Counted from the first letter of the stretch, positions 36,991 through 52,259 are shown. The stretch: 64,000 nucleotides of DNA from Gaiellasilicea sp963811885 (GCA_963811885.1 CAWETB010000002.1:434001-498000); one strand, 5' to 3'. Program-made: numbers and translations. The notes: generated by a model not told the origin, from the sequence alone.

Positions 36991-38438
36991 CAGTGGGTCG
37001 GCATCGCGCTGGGGTTGAGCCGCAGCTTCGGCACGAAGTGGCGTGCCCGCGGCAGAACTGCCAGCGCGACCAGGCTGGCGACACTAGCGAGGAGCCCGGC
37101 TGCGATGAAGGCGTGCGCGATCCCGGACGCGCTCTGTGGGCCGGCGATGGCGCCGCTGCCGGCTGCGATCGTGGAGAAGATGGCGATCCCCAGGGTGCCG
37201 CCGATCTCGTGCCCGGTCGAGTTGACGCCGGAGATCATCCCGGCTTCCTCGTCGCGGGCGCCGGTCAGGATGGAGATCGAGACGGAGACGACCGCGACGC
37301 CGAGCCCGAGTCCGGCGACGAGCATTCCGGGCAGGACGTCCGTGAGGTAGCTGCCGTTCTCGCCGACGTGGGCGAGCAGGGTCATGCCGGCGGCGGCGAC
37401 GAGGAACGCGGCGGCGAGCGGGCCGCGGACGCCGTGCTTGCCGACGATGTGCCCGGCCGCGTGGGCGCCGATGCCTGCCGTGAGGGCGAGCGGGATGAAG
37501 GCGAGGCCGGTGGAGAGCGGCCCCCACCCGAGCACGTTCTGCAGGTAGAGCGAGCTGAGCAGGAAGAGGCCGAAGATCGAACCGGCGGCGGCGAGCATCA
37601 GGAAGAGGCCGCCGCCGACGGCGCGATCGGCCAGCCGCTCGATCCGCAGGAGTGGGGTGTGCGTGCGGCGTTCGAGAGCGGCGAAGGCCGCCAGGCCGGC
37701 GAGACCGCCGAGGCCGAACAGATGAGTTTGAACGGACGTCCAGCCTGCGCCCTCAGCCTGCGTGATCGCGAAGACGATCGCGCCGAGGCTCGTCGTCGCC
37801 AGCACGGCGCCGCGGAGGTCGAGACCGACCCACCGGGGCTTGTGGCTGTCGGCGGGGACGATCTTCAGTGCGGCGACTGCGAGTGCTGCGGCGACGGGGA
37901 GGTTGACGTAGAAGATCGTCCGCCAGTCGGTGAACTCGGTCAGGACGCCGCCGACGAGCACGCCGATCGCCGCGCCGGCGCCGCCGACGGCGCCCCAGGC
38001 AGCGAGAGCCTTCGCCCGCTGCGTGCCCTGGAAGGCGGACATGATGATCGCGAGGGCCGCCGGGGAGAGCAGCGCTGCACCGAGACCCTGGCCCGCTCGA
38101 GCGGCGAAGAGCGCGCCGGCGGTGCCGGCCATGGCGGACGCGAACGAGGACGCCGTGAAGATGCCGAGACCGGTCAGGAACATCCGCCGTCGGCCGAGCA
38201 GATCGGCGGCGCGCCCGCCGAAGAGGAGCAGGCTGCCGAAGATCAGCGAGTAGCTCGTGATCGTCCAGCTGATGCTCGACCCGGTCAGCTCGAGGTCGTT
38301 TGCGAGGCTCGGCAGCGCGATGTTCACAGCCGTGATGTCGAGGATCACCATCAGCTGCGCGATCAGCAGCACGAAGAGCAGCAGACCGCTCTTGTTGCCG
38401 GTGGGCGCGTGGGACGTGGTCTTGCTTCGGTGCAGCAT
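36990..38438 (-). CDS. MFS drug efflux transporter, DHA2 (EmrB/QacA) type (482 aa)
   Basis: Fourteen predicted membrane helices. Motif C-like and antiporter features are seen in LLFVLLIAQLMVILDITAVN (helix 1, with the typical D-TAVN), GGRAADLLGRRRMFLTGL (motif A) and the helix 5 region GPLA/GVLVGG. It probably exports hydrophobic drugs by proton antiport. ATG 38438 is chosen for its AAGGAGG, 8 bases upstream; the open frame continues 17 codons further into the operators. Confidence 0.92.
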   Translation of the reverse strand: MLHRSKTTSHAPTGNKSGLLLFVLLIAQLMVILDITAVNIALPSLANDLELTGSSISWTITSYSLIFGSLLLFGGRAADLLGRRRMFLTGLGIFTASSFASAMAGTAGALFAARAGQGLGAALLSPAALAIIMSAFQGTQRAKALAAWGAVGGAGAAIGVLVGGVLTEFTDWRTIFYVNLPVAAALAVAALKIVPADSHKPRWVGLDLRGAVLATTSLGAIVFAITQAEGAGWTSVQTHLFGLGGLAGLAAFAALERRTHTPLLRIERLADRAVGGGLFLMLAAAGSIFGLFLLSSLYLQNVLGWGPLSTGLAFIPLALTAGIGAHAAGHIVGKHGVRGPLAAAFLVAAAGMTLLAHVGENGSYLTDVLPGMLVAGLGLGVAVVSVSISILTGARDEEAGMISGVNSTGHEIGGTLGIAIFSTIAAGSGAIAGPQSASGIAHAFIAAGLLASVASLVALAVLPRARHFVPKLRLNPSAMPTH

Positions 38439-38454
38439 GGTCGTCCTCCTTAAA

Positions 38455-38499
38455 TCGGACATCGTTGTCTGAGATACTAAATCAGACAAGAGTGTCCGA
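38455..38499 (-). promoter_or_regulatory. twin TetR operators over the efflux promoter
   Basis: Two 18-bp palindromes: TCGGACA-N4-TGTCTGA at 38455-38472 and TCAGACA-N4-TGTCCGA at 38482-38499, with centres 27 bp apart. Each is a near-perfect dyad and the pair is itself inverted. On the minus strand a TTGACA (38505-38500) and a TAGTAT lie around them. Binding would block the promoter, giving substrate-inducible autorepression. Confidence 0.8.
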
Positions 38500-38546
38500 T
38501 GTCAAGGCGAACGTGCACGTGGGTTGGCGTGATCTCGCAGCGACCC

Positions 38547-39697
38547 CTAGCGCCCGGCGGCGACCGTCGCGGCCCGCAGCCGCGCGGCGTGCTCGTCCGT
38601 CAGCTGCCCCGGCTCGAGCCGCCACGTCCAGTTCCCGTGCAGCTGCCCGGGCGTGTTCATCCGGGCCTCGCTGCCGAGCTCGAGCACGTCCTGCAGCGGG
38701 ATCATCGCGAGCGCCGCCCGCGACGAGAGCGCCTGTTCGATCAGCCGCCACGTCCTGCGCCGCGGGAAATGGCCGCGGAGCGTGTCCGTGTCGTGCGTCG
38801 TCGTGTAGATCGCCTGCTGCTCGTGATGGTTCTCGAACCGGTGCGGGTTGGTCGCGGCGCCCCGGAACGCCCAGAGCAGGACGACCATCCCCGGGAAGCC
38901 GAGGCGGTGGCGCAGCGCGATCACGTCGGGCGTGATCGTGCCGAGGTCCTCCGCGATCACGGGCAGCGGGCCGAGCTCCGCCTCCGCCGCCTCGAAGACG
39001 GCGGCGCCGGGCCCCGGCAGCCACTGCCCCGACCTCGCGTCGCGGTGCGCGTTTCGGGATCGCCCAGAACTCGGCGAAGCCGCGAAAGTGGTCGACGCGG
39101 GTCAGGTCGAAGAGCGCCAGCGTCCGGCGCAGGCGCTCGATCCACCAGCGGTAGCCGTCGCGCGCGGCGGCGTCCCAGTCGAAGAGCGGGTTGCCCCAGT
39201 GCTGTCCGAGCGGCCCGAGCCTGTCGGGCGGCGCCCCGGCGACGAGCCCGGGGAGGAAGAGATCAGGGTGTGCGCGGTGGTCGACGCTCCCCTGGGCGAC
39301 GTAGATCGGCACGTCGCCGATCAGGCGGACGCCCTGCTCGGCTGCGTAGGTGCGCAGCGCCGACCACTCGCGGTCGAAGCGGACCTGGTCGTCGACGCTC
39401 CCGCCCGCCTCCGCCCAGTCCTCGATCCAGAACGCGTTTGCGCGCCGGAAGGCGGTTCGCTCGCGCGCCGCGACCGGCGCGTCCGGCCGCGCGAGGAAGC
39501 CGTCCCACGCCGCGAAGGCGGAGGCGGACGCGTACGGCGAGCCCGACCTTGTCGGGCGGCCCGAGCGGCAATACCTGCCACCAGCTCTGACCGGCTGCGG
39601 CGAGCCAGTCGACGAACGCGTACGCGTCGTCGTCGAGCCTGCCGCTCGGGAGCGAGGTCGGGTGCAGCACGACGCCGCTGGATCGTTGAAGCTTCAT
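38547..39697 (-). CDS. malQ: 4-alpha-glucanotransferase (amylomaltase), compact form (382 aa, two frameshifts)
   Basis: GH77 disproportionating enzyme acting on maltodextrins. N-terminus SSGVVLHPTSLPSG and QSWWQVLPLGPPDKVG. The catalytic aspartate is in LTRVDHFRGFAEFWAIP, the acid/base glutamate in PVIAEDLGTITPDV and the stabiliser in TTHDTDTLRG. Extra bases near 39545 and 39060 break the frame. Corrected length is 382 aa, against about 500 for the family: the stretch between SAFA and the region before GDVPIYVA is about 80 residues short. Divergent from glgE. Confidence 0.88.
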
Positions 39698-39738
39698 CGC
39701 CTGTTTGAAGATCGTCGTTCGCTGAAAGTCACCGAACC

Positions 39739-43227
<3,489 letters not shown>

Positions 43228-43238
<11 letters not shown>

Positions 43239-44641
43239 TCTGAAGAGCCGCATCGAGAGCGGCGACCTCCACTTCCTCGACGGGCTCGTCCTGCTCGGCA
43301 CGATCGCCTCGCAGCGGTGGTTCGGCGGCAAGTCGAAGGACGTGCTCGACGCGCGGGTGCTCGACGCCGGCGTCACGCCCGGCGAGCCGCCGATCCTTGC
43401 GATCGCGATCGTCGAGGTGCGCTACGGCCTGCAGACGCACGACCTCTACCACCTGCCGCTCGGGTTCCGGCCCTCGGCGGACGGCTGGAAGCAGTCCGTG
43501 ATCGCCGAGACCGAGGGCTGGGTCGCCTACGACGCGATCGCCGACCCCGAGCTCGCGCGGCCGGATGCTCGAGCTGATGCGGCACGGACTCCTCGCTCCA
43601 GACGCCCGAGGCGACGATCGTCTTCCGGCCGACGGGCGAGCTCGCCGGCGAGATCGAGTCGGCGCGGCCGATGGGCGCCGAGCAGTCGAACAGCTCGCTC
43701 GTGCTCGACGAGCGCTACGCGCTCAAGCTCTACCGCCGGATCGCGCCCGGGATGAACCCCGAGCTCGAGGTGCTCCGCTTCCTCACCGAGCGCGGCTTCG
43801 AGCACACCGCCGCGCTCGAGGGCTACATCGCCTACGAGGGGCGGCCGCTCGAGGCGACGCTCGCGACCGTGCAGGAGTTCGTGCCCGCGAAGGGCGACGG
43901 CTGGGAGCTCGCGCTCGACTCGCTCGAGGCGCGGCGAGCCCGACTGGCTGCCGGAGCACGCACGCCGGCTCGGCGAGGTGACGGCGCTGCCTCCACAACG
44001 CGCTCGCGTCCGATCCGACCGATCCGCACTTCGCGCCCGAGGATCCGAGCACCGAGGCGCTCGGGCTCCTGTCGGCCTCGATCGACGAGGAGATCGAGCA
44101 CGTCTTCACCGCCCTGCCCGAGATCGCCGGCGCTCGAGCAGGTCCGCGGCCGCGGCGAGGAGGTGCGCGACCACCTGCGCCTGCTCACGAACATCGGCCA
44201 CGTCGGTCGCGTGATCCGGACGCACGGCGACTACCACCTCGGCCAGGCGCTCTGGGCGAGCGAGGGCGACTGGGTGATCCTCGACTTCGAGGGCGAGCCG
44301 GCGCGGTCGGTCGCCGGAGCGGCGCCGGAAGACGTCCCCGCTTCGCGACGTCGCCGGGATGCTCCGCTCGTTCGCCTACGCGGCGTCGGCTGCGAAGATC
44401 CGGCGCGGCGTCGATCCGCCCGAGGGCTGGGAGGATCGCTGCCGCACGCGAGTTCCTGGACGGCTACCTCGAGACCGCCGATCCGGCGCTCCTGCCGTCC
44501 GAGCCGCGACCAGGTCGAGCGGCTGCTGACGGTGTTCGAGCTCGAGAAGGCGGTCTACGAGCTCCGTTACGAGCTCCACAACCGGCCCGACTGGGTCGCG
44601 ATCCCCGTCGCCGGGATCCTCCGCATGCTGGAGCAGCATGA
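43228..44641 (+). CDS. mak: maltokinase, Pep2/Mak-like (about 460 aa, at least six frameshifts)
   Basis: ATP-dependent phosphorylation of maltose to maltose 1-phosphate, the GlgE substrate. Pieces in different frames give RWFGGKSKDVLDARVLD, LDERYALKLYRR, GHVGRVIRTHGDYHLGQAL (kinase catalytic loop), DWVILDFEGEPARSV (DFE metal motif) and EKAVYELRYELHNRPDWVAIP, all characteristic of the aminoglycoside-phosphotransferase-like Mak family. Breaks occur near 43560, 43940, 43985, 44130, 44330, 44455 and 44510. ATG 43228 overlaps the treS end. The exact stop is uncertain; it probably lies at the ATGA joining it to glgB. Confidence 0.82.
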
Positions 44642-46490
44642 AGCTCGGCGAGCTCGATCTCCATCTGGCGGGCGAGGGACGACACGAGCGGATCTACGAG
44701 CGCCTCGGCGCGCACGTGACCGACGAGGGCGTCTCGTTCGCGGTCTGGGCGCCGAATGCGCGCGGCGTCGCGGTCGTCGGCGACTGGAACCTCTGGGACG
44801 GCCGCGTGCAGCGCTCGAGCCGCAGGGTTCCTCGGGGATCTGGGCAGCGCTCGTGCCCGAGGCCTCCGAGGGCGACGCCTACAAGTACGAGGTGCACGGC
44901 GCCGACGGGCAGCTGCGCCTCAAGGCCGATCCCTTCGCCTTCTACGCCGAGGTGCCGCCGAAGACGGCGTCGCGCATCTACCGCTCGCGCTACGAGTGGG
45001 CGGACGACGACTGGCTCGAGCGCCGCCGCGGCTTCGATCCGCTGAAGGAGCCGATCTCGACGTACGAGGTGCATGCCGAGTCGTGGCGGCTGGGGCTCGG
45101 CTGGAAGGAGCTCGCCGAGCAGCTCGTCGCCTACGCCGACGACCTCGGCTTCACCCACGTCGAGTTCATGCCGGTGATGCACCACCCGTTCTCGGGCTCG
45201 TGGGGCTATCAGGTGACGGGCTTCTACGCGCCGCAGTCGACGATGGGCGAGCCGGACGAGTTCCGCGCGCTCGTCGACGCGCTCCACCAGGCCGGGATCG
45301 GCGTCATCCTCGACTGGGTGCCGGCGCACTTTCCCCGCGACGAGTTCGCGCTCGCGCGCTTCGACGGGACGGCGCTCTACGAGCACGAGGACCCGCGCCG
45401 GGGCTCGCACCCCGACTGGGGCACGCTCGTCTTCAACCTCGGCCGCAACGAGGTCCGCAACTTCCTGATCGCGAACGCGCTCTACTGGCTGCGCGAGTAC
45501 CACGCCGACGGCCTGCGGGTGGACGCGGTCGCGTCGATGCTCTACCTCGACTACTCGCGCAAGGCGGGCGAATGGGTGCCCAACGCCTTCGGCGGCCGGG
45601 AGGACCTCGACGCCGTCTCCTTCCTGCGCGAGCTGAACGAGGTCGTCTACGGCCGCGAGCCGGGCGTGATGACGATCGCGGAGGAGTCGACCGCATGGCC
45701 GGGCGTCTCCCGGCCGACCTATCTGGGCGGGCTCGGCTTCGGGTTCAAGTGGAACATGGGCTGGATGCACGACACGCTCGAGTACGTCTCGAAGGAGCCC
45801 GTGCACCGGCGCTTCCACCACCACGAGCTGACGTTCTCGATGGTCTACGCCTGGAACGAGAACTTCGTCCTGCCGCTCTCCCACGACGAGGTCGTCCACG
45901 GCAAGGGCTCGCTGATCGGGAAGATGCCCGGCGACCGCTGGCAGCGCTTCGCGAACCTGCGCGCGCTCTACGGCTACATGTGGTCGCATCCCGGCAAGCA
46001 GCTTCTCTTCATGGGGTGCGAGTTCGGGCAGGAGAAGGAGTGGAGCGAGCCGGCGGGGTCGCTCGACTGGCATCTGCTCGACGAGGCCGATCACGCGGGG
46101 ATGCTGGCGCTGATGCGCGACCTCAACGCCGTCTACGTCGAGGAGCCGGCGCTCTGGGAGCTCGACCACACGCACGAGGGCTTCCTCTGGCTGGAGCCGA
46201 ACGCGGCGAACGAGAACGTGCTCGCGTACGCGCGGCGGAGCGCGGACGGCAAGCGCTGGCTCGTCGTCGCCTGCAACTTCGCGCCCGTGGTGCGCGAGGG
46301 GTGGCGGATCGGGCTGCCGAAGGCCGGCAAGTGGCGCGAGGCGCTGAACACGGACTCGCGCTTCTACGGCGGCAGCGACGTCGGCAACGGGCTCGGTCTC
46401 GAGACCGAGAAGACGCCCTGGAACGAGCAGCTGCAGTCGGCCGAGATCACGCTGCCGCCGCTCGGCGTCGTCTGGCTCGTGCCCGCCTGA
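44638..46490 (+). CDS. glgB: 1,4-alpha-glucan branching enzyme (617 aa, one frameshift)
   Basis: GH13 branching enzyme placing alpha-1,6 branches on glucan. CBM48-like N-terminus (VSFAVWAPNARGVAVVGDWN), then after a missing base near 44815 SSGIWAALVPEA. Catalytic regions: GVILDWVPAHFPRDE, GLRVDAVASMLYLDYSR (nucleophile), TIAEESTAWPGVS (acid/base) and LPLSHDEVVHGKGSL. The C-terminal all-beta domain ends PPLGVVWLVPA. It follows mak directly and fits the trehalose-to-glucan pathway with TreS, Mak and GlgE. Confidence 0.94.
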
Positions 46491-46510
46491 GAGCCGAACG
46501 TCCGCGTCGG

Positions 46511-46516
46511 TAGGGT
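46511..46516 (+). promoter_or_regulatory. putative -10 box TAGGGT of the ABC exporter operon
   Basis: TAGGGT ends 6 bases before GTG 46523, the same spacing as at 6172 and 20304. No Shine-Dalgarno is present. Confidence 0.45.
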
Positions 46517-46522
46517 GCCGGG

Positions 46523-47512
46523 GTGGCGGAGCGGGCGAACAGCATCGAGGTCGAGGGTCTCGTCCGGGAGTTCAAGAAGGGGCCGCGTGCCGTGGACGGG
46601 ATCGACCTGCGCGTCGAGCCCGGCGAGATCTACGGCTTCCTCGGGCCGAACGGCGCCGGCAAGTCGACGACCGTACTGATGCTGACGACGCTGCTGCCGC
46701 CGACGGCCGGGACGGCGCGGGTCGGCGGCTACGACGTCGTCTCGGAGGGGCCGAAGGTGCGCAGCGTGATCGGCGCCGCGCTCCAGGAGGCGGCGCTCGA
46801 CCCGATGCTGACCGGGCGCGACCACCTGCGGCTGCAGGCGACGCTGCAGGGGATCTCCCGCGCCGAGCGGAAGCAGCGGGCGCAGGAGCTGCTCGACCGC
46901 GTCGGCCTCAGCGAGGCGGCCGACCGCAAGGTTGGGGGCTACTCGGGCGGGATGAAGCGGCGGCTCGACCTCGCGCTCGCGCTCGTGCACCGGCCCCGGA
47001 TCATCTTCCTCGACGAGCCGACCACCGGGCTCGACATCCAGAGCCGCACCGCGCTCTGGGACGAAGTCGCACGGCTCGCGCGCGACGACGGCGTCACCAT
47101 CTTCCTGACGACGCAGTACCTCGAGGAGGCCGACGTGCTCGCGAACCGGGTCGGGATCATCGACCACGGGCACATCGTCGCCGAGGGGACGCCGCACGAG
47201 CTGAAGGCCGAGATCGGCCTGCCGAGCGTCCACGCCGTCCCGATCGAGCACGCCGACCGGGAGCGGCTCGTCACCGCGCTCGCGCCCTTCGGCGAGTCGC
47301 TCGACGGCGGCACCGGCGAGGTCATCGTTCGGCTGCGCGAGGGGCTGGCCGGGCTGCCGGGGGTCGTCCGCGCCGTCGACGACGCGGGCCTCAAGCTCGC
47401 TCACCTCGAGATTCAGGCGCCGTCGCTCGACGACGTCTTCCTCGCCAAGACGGGCCGGTCGCTGGAGGGCGCGGGCGAGGACGAGCAGGACGAGGCCGAG
47501 ACAGCCGCATGA
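46523..47512 (+). CDS. ABC exporter ATP-binding protein, DrrA-like (329 aa)
   Basis: Walker A GPNGAGKST near residue 50, signature YSGGMKRRLDLALAL, Walker B IIFLDEPTTGLD and a switch region FLTTQYLEEAD, as in daunorubicin-resistance ATPases. The C-terminal DrrA-type extension ends PSLDDVFLAKTGRSLEG plus an acidic tail. It is followed by two overlapping ABC-2 permease genes, so the transporter is probably a heterodimeric permease with this ATPase. The substrate is unknown; the location between glgB and glgX does not by itself suggest one. Confidence 0.92.
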   Translation: MAERANSIEVEGLVREFKKGPRAVDGIDLRVEPGEIYGFLGPNGAGKSTTVLMLTTLLPPTAGTARVGGYDVVSEGPKVRSVIGAALQEAALDPMLTGRDHLRLQATLQGISRAERKQRAQELLDRVGLSEAADRKVGGYSGGMKRRLDLALALVHRPRIIFLDEPTTGLDIQSRTALWDEVARLARDDGVTIFLTTQYLEEADVLANRVGIIDHGHIVAEGTPHELKAEIGLPSVHAVPIEHADRERLVTALAPFGESLDGGTGEVIVRLREGLAGLPGVVRAVDDAGLKLAHLEIQAPSLDDVFLAKTGRSLEGAGEDEQDEAETAA

Positions 47513-48285
47513 AGACCGTCGCCGCTCAGGTCGGCGCCGTGGCGCGGCGCTCGATCGTGCGCACGAGCCGTCAGCCGGCCGCGGTCGTCTTCCCGCTGAT
47601 CTTCCCGATGCTGCTCCTGCTCGTGAACTCGGGCGGGCTCCAGGCGTCGACGAACCTGCCCGGCTTCCCGACCGACTCGTTCGTCGCGTTCGCGCTCGCG
47701 GTGCCGTTCATCCAGGGTGCGCTCTTCTCGACGATGAACGCGGGCACCGATCTGGCGCGGGACATCCAGACCGGCTTCCTGAACAGGCTCTCGCTCACCT
47801 CGATGCGCGGGACGGCGCTGATCGCCGGCCTGCTCGCGGGCGCGGTCGTGCTCGGCCTGATCCAGGCGTCCTTCTACGTCGCCGTCGGCCTGCTCATCGG
47901 CGTCGACTTCGCGTCCGGCGCGCTCGGAATCCTCGTGCTCTTTCTCTTCGCGGCCGTGATCTCGGTCAGCTTCGGCGCGCTCGGCGTCTTCCTCGCGCTT
48001 CGCACCGGCTCGGGCGAGGCGATCCAGGGGCTGTTCCCGCTCCTCTTCGTCTTCCTCTTTCTCTCCTCGATGAACACGCCGCGGAACCTGATCGCCGTCG
48101 ACTGGTTCCACTTCGTCGCGAGCATCAACCCGGTCTCCTACCTGATCGAGTGCGTCCGGAGCCTGATCATCACCGGGTGGGACGGGCAGGCGCTCGGCCT
48201 CGGCTTCGGTCTTGCCTTCCTGATCGGGATCGTCGCGATCACGGTCGCGAGCCTCGCGCTCAGGCAGCGGCTGGTGCGGACATGA
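47509..48285 (+). CDS. ABC-2 exporter permease, first of two (258 aa)
   Basis: Six hydrophobic segments (AAVVFPLIFPMLLLLVNS, VLGLIQASFYVAVGLLIGVD, GILVLFLFAAVISVSFGALG). The DrrB-like motif INPVSYLIECVRSLIITGWD lies near the C-terminus. ATG 47509 overlaps the ATPase stop and its own stop overlaps the next permease start (ATGA). Complete in one frame. Confidence 0.88.
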   Translation: MKTVAAQVGAVARRSIVRTSRQPAAVVFPLIFPMLLLLVNSGGLQASTNLPGFPTDSFVAFALAVPFIQGALFSTMNAGTDLARDIQTGFLNRLSLTSMRGTALIAGLLAGAVVLGLIQASFYVAVGLLIGVDFASGALGILVLFLFAAVISVSFGALGVFLALRTGSGEAIQGLFPLLFVFLFLSSMNTPRNLIAVDWFHFVASINPVSYLIECVRSLIITGWDGQALGLGFGLAFLIGIVAITVASLALRQRLVRT

Positions 48286-49051
48286 GGCTCTGGCCGGTGG
48301 CAGCGGGCGTCGCCTGGCGGACGCTGAAGAACGTCTTCACGAACCCGGCGCTGCTCTTCCCCTCGATCATGTTCCCGCTCTTCTTCTTCACCGCGTTCGC
48401 GGGCGGGCTTTCGCAGGTCTCGGAGCTGCCCGGGCTTCGACTTCCCGCCCGGATACACGGCGTTCCAGTTCTGCTTCGTCCTGATCCAGTCGGCCGCGTT
48501 CGGCGGCGTCTTCACGGGCTTCGGGATCGCGCGCGACTTCGAGTCCGGCTTCGCCCGCCGGCTGCTGCTCGCGGCGCCGAACCGGAGCGGAATCGTGCTC
48601 GGCTACGCGCTCGCGGCGCTCGCGCGCTGGACGCGTGACCGCGACCGTGCTGACGGTGGTCGCGCTCATCTTCGGCATGAACGTCTTCGGCGGGGCGGTG
48701 GACGTCGTCGGCATGTACACGCTCGCCCTCCTGATCAACGTGGCCGGGCTGCTCTGGGCGTGCGGGATCGCGATGCGCTTTCGCACGATCCAGGCCGGGC
48801 CGATCATGCAGATGCCGGTGTTCCTGATCCTCTTCTTCGCGCCGGTCTACGTGCCGCTGGCTCTCCTGACAGGCTGGATCGAGACGGCCGCGACGCTGAA
48901 TCCGCTCACGTACGTGCTGGAGGCGACGCGCAGCATGCTCGCCGGCGACGAGATCCACGTCATCTCGGCCTTCGCGATCGCGCTCGGCCTCGTCTCGGTG
49001 TTCACGCTCTGGTCGCTGCGCGGCCTGCGCAAGGCCGAGGCCGCGGGCTAG
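48282..49051 (+). CDS. ABC-2 exporter permease, second of two (255 aa, two frameshifts)
   Basis: Similar in topology to the preceding permease: FTNPALLFPSIMFPLFFFTA, then (other frame) FDFPPGYTAFQFCFVLIQ and GIARDFESGFARRLLLAAPN, and finally FLILFFAPVYVPLALLTGW and LNPLTYVLEATRSMLAG. Extra bases near 48437 and 48632 break the frame. The corrected length of 255 aa matches its partner. Confidence 0.85.
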
Positions 49052-49069
49052 GGTCTCCGCCCGGTCGGG

Positions 49070-49075
49070 TACCGT
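49070..49075 (+). promoter_or_regulatory. putative -10 box TACCGT of glgX
   Basis: TACCGT lies 8 bases before ATG 49084; no Shine-Dalgarno is visible. Confidence 0.35.
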
Positions 49076-49083
49076 CGAGCCGC

Positions 49084-51202
<2,119 letters not shown>

Positions 51203-51208
51203 TCGCAG

Positions 51209-51214
51209 TAGCGT
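51209..51214 (+). promoter_or_regulatory. putative -10 box TAGCGT
   Basis: TAGCGT lies 8 bases before ATG 51223, just after the glgX stop; no Shine-Dalgarno is visible. Confidence 0.35.
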
Positions 51215-51222
51215 GAGGCTGC

Positions 51223-51717
51223 ATGGTCGAGCTGGTTGCAGCGGCTGCTCTTGCTCCCTGGGCCCAGCCACTCCGCTTCCGGCCGCTGTCGGGCTGGCAG
51301 CGCGGAGCGAGTGGGACGCTCAACTCCTCCTACGGCCCGGTGCCCGGGATCGACTCGCCCAAGGAGTCCACTGCCTGGACGGCGAGAGGCGTTCGCTTTC
51401 GCGATCGGCCGACCGCCGATCCGCCCGTAGCGACTCTCGCTCGGCTCCCACGGCAGGGAATCGTCGTCTTCGCGGTCATCTACCAATCGGCGCCGCACCG
51501 GGGGAGACGGATCGCCTTGCGCCTCGACCGCGCGAGACGCTACCCGTGTTGCGACGGCACGTACGTCGCCGGAGGCGAGTACGCGCTTGCGGGCGCTGGA
51601 CCCGCGGCCGCCTACTCGGTGATCGTGCGTGTCTACTTCGGCTCGCCGCCGACACGCGCGCTGCGCGCGCAGGCGCAACGCGCCCTCGAGCGGCTCGAAC
51701 TGCCCTTGCCGCGGTGA
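51223..51717 (+). CDS. hypothetical protein (164 aa)
   Basis: No family recognised. The sequence has a weakly hydrophobic start (MVELVAAAALAPWAQP), a region GIVVFAVIYQSAPHRGRRIA with strand character, a two-cysteine turn YPCCDGTYVAGGEYALAG, and an arginine-rich C-terminal helix (RAQAQRALERLELPLPR). It may be an exported or peripheral protein. It is convergent with the SnoaL-like gene, with stops two bases apart. Confidence 0.5.
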   Translation: MVELVAAAALAPWAQPLRFRPLSGWQRGASGTLNSSYGPVPGIDSPKESTAWTARGVRFRDRPTADPPVATLARLPRQGIVVFAVIYQSAPHRGRRIALRLDRARRYPCCDGTYVAGGEYALAGAGPAAAYSVIVRVYFGSPPTRALRAQAQRALERLELPLPR

Positions 51718-51719
51718 AT

Positions 51720-52121
51720 TCAGGCAGTCAAGGACGTCGTCAGCTCGGCACCGAGTTGCCGATGAATCGCCGACCAGTCGAGGTAGGTGTCCTTCCTCGC
51801 GATGCGACCGTCGACGACAGCGATCACATCGACGCCGTCGCACGTAATTTTCGTGCCGTCCGAGGTCGCGCTCATCTGATACTCGCTGACGAAGTGTCCG
51901 TCGCCGATGTAGACCCTGCTCTTCTCGAAACGAATGTCGGGCCACTGTGAGGCCGCGGCGGCGAACGCCGCACGTGTCGCACCGAGTCCGACCGCTGGTT
52001 CCCCGCCCCCGTGGAGGTGGAACACCGTGTCGTCGGTATGCATGGCCATGATCGCGTCCAGATCGTGCGCGGCCCAGGCGGCACCGTAACGAGCAGCCAG
52101 GTCTTGGGTCTCGATGCTCAT
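51720..52121 (-). CDS. SnoaL/NTF2-like fold protein (133 aa)
   Basis: The typical pattern of the superfamily: LAARYGAAWAAHDLDAIMAM, HTDDTVFHLHGGG, TRAAFAAAASQWPDIRFE and VDGRIARKDTYLDWSA. It is probably a small ligand-binding or isomerase-like protein; the substrate is unknown. It has a good Shine-Dalgarno (AGGAGGG, 6 bases before ATG 52121), which is itself part of a tandem duplication upstream. Confidence 0.75.
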   Translation of the reverse strand: MSIETQDLAARYGAAWAAHDLDAIMAMHTDDTVFHLHGGGEPAVGLGATRAAFAAAASQWPDIRFEKSRVYIGDGHFVSEYQMSATSDGTKITCDGVDVIAVVDGRIARKDTYLDWSAIHRQLGAELTTSLTA

Positions 52122-52122
52122 C

Positions 52123-52239
52123 AGCTTCCCTCCTGCTCGCGGTGTGCGCCGAACCTAACAGGCTCGACCGATCAGCGGCGAGCTTCCCTCCTGCTCGCGG
52201 TGTGCGCCGAACCTGAACAGGCTCGACTGACCAGCGGCG
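52123..52239. repeat. 58/59-bp tandem duplication of the upstream region of the SnoaL-like gene
   Basis: Copy 1 (52123-52180) and copy 2 (52181-52239) start AGCTTCCCTCCTGCTCGCGG and end CAGCGGCG. They differ by one inserted G and two substitutions. On the minus strand each copy carries the AGGAGGG ribosome-binding site and the presumed promoter region of the gene at 51720-52121. The near-identity indicates a recent duplication. Confidence 0.85.
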
Positions 52240-52259
52240 AGGCGCGAACGACGCGGCGT

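Noticed and set aside
39321..39581. Small Arg-rich minus-strand ORF within malQ
   Set aside because: Third-frame shadow; malQ motifs are found in the other two frames around it.
46523..49051. Horizontal transfer of the exporter operon
   Set aside because: Base composition, codon use and start architecture match the neighbours; no mobile element or direct repeats were seen.
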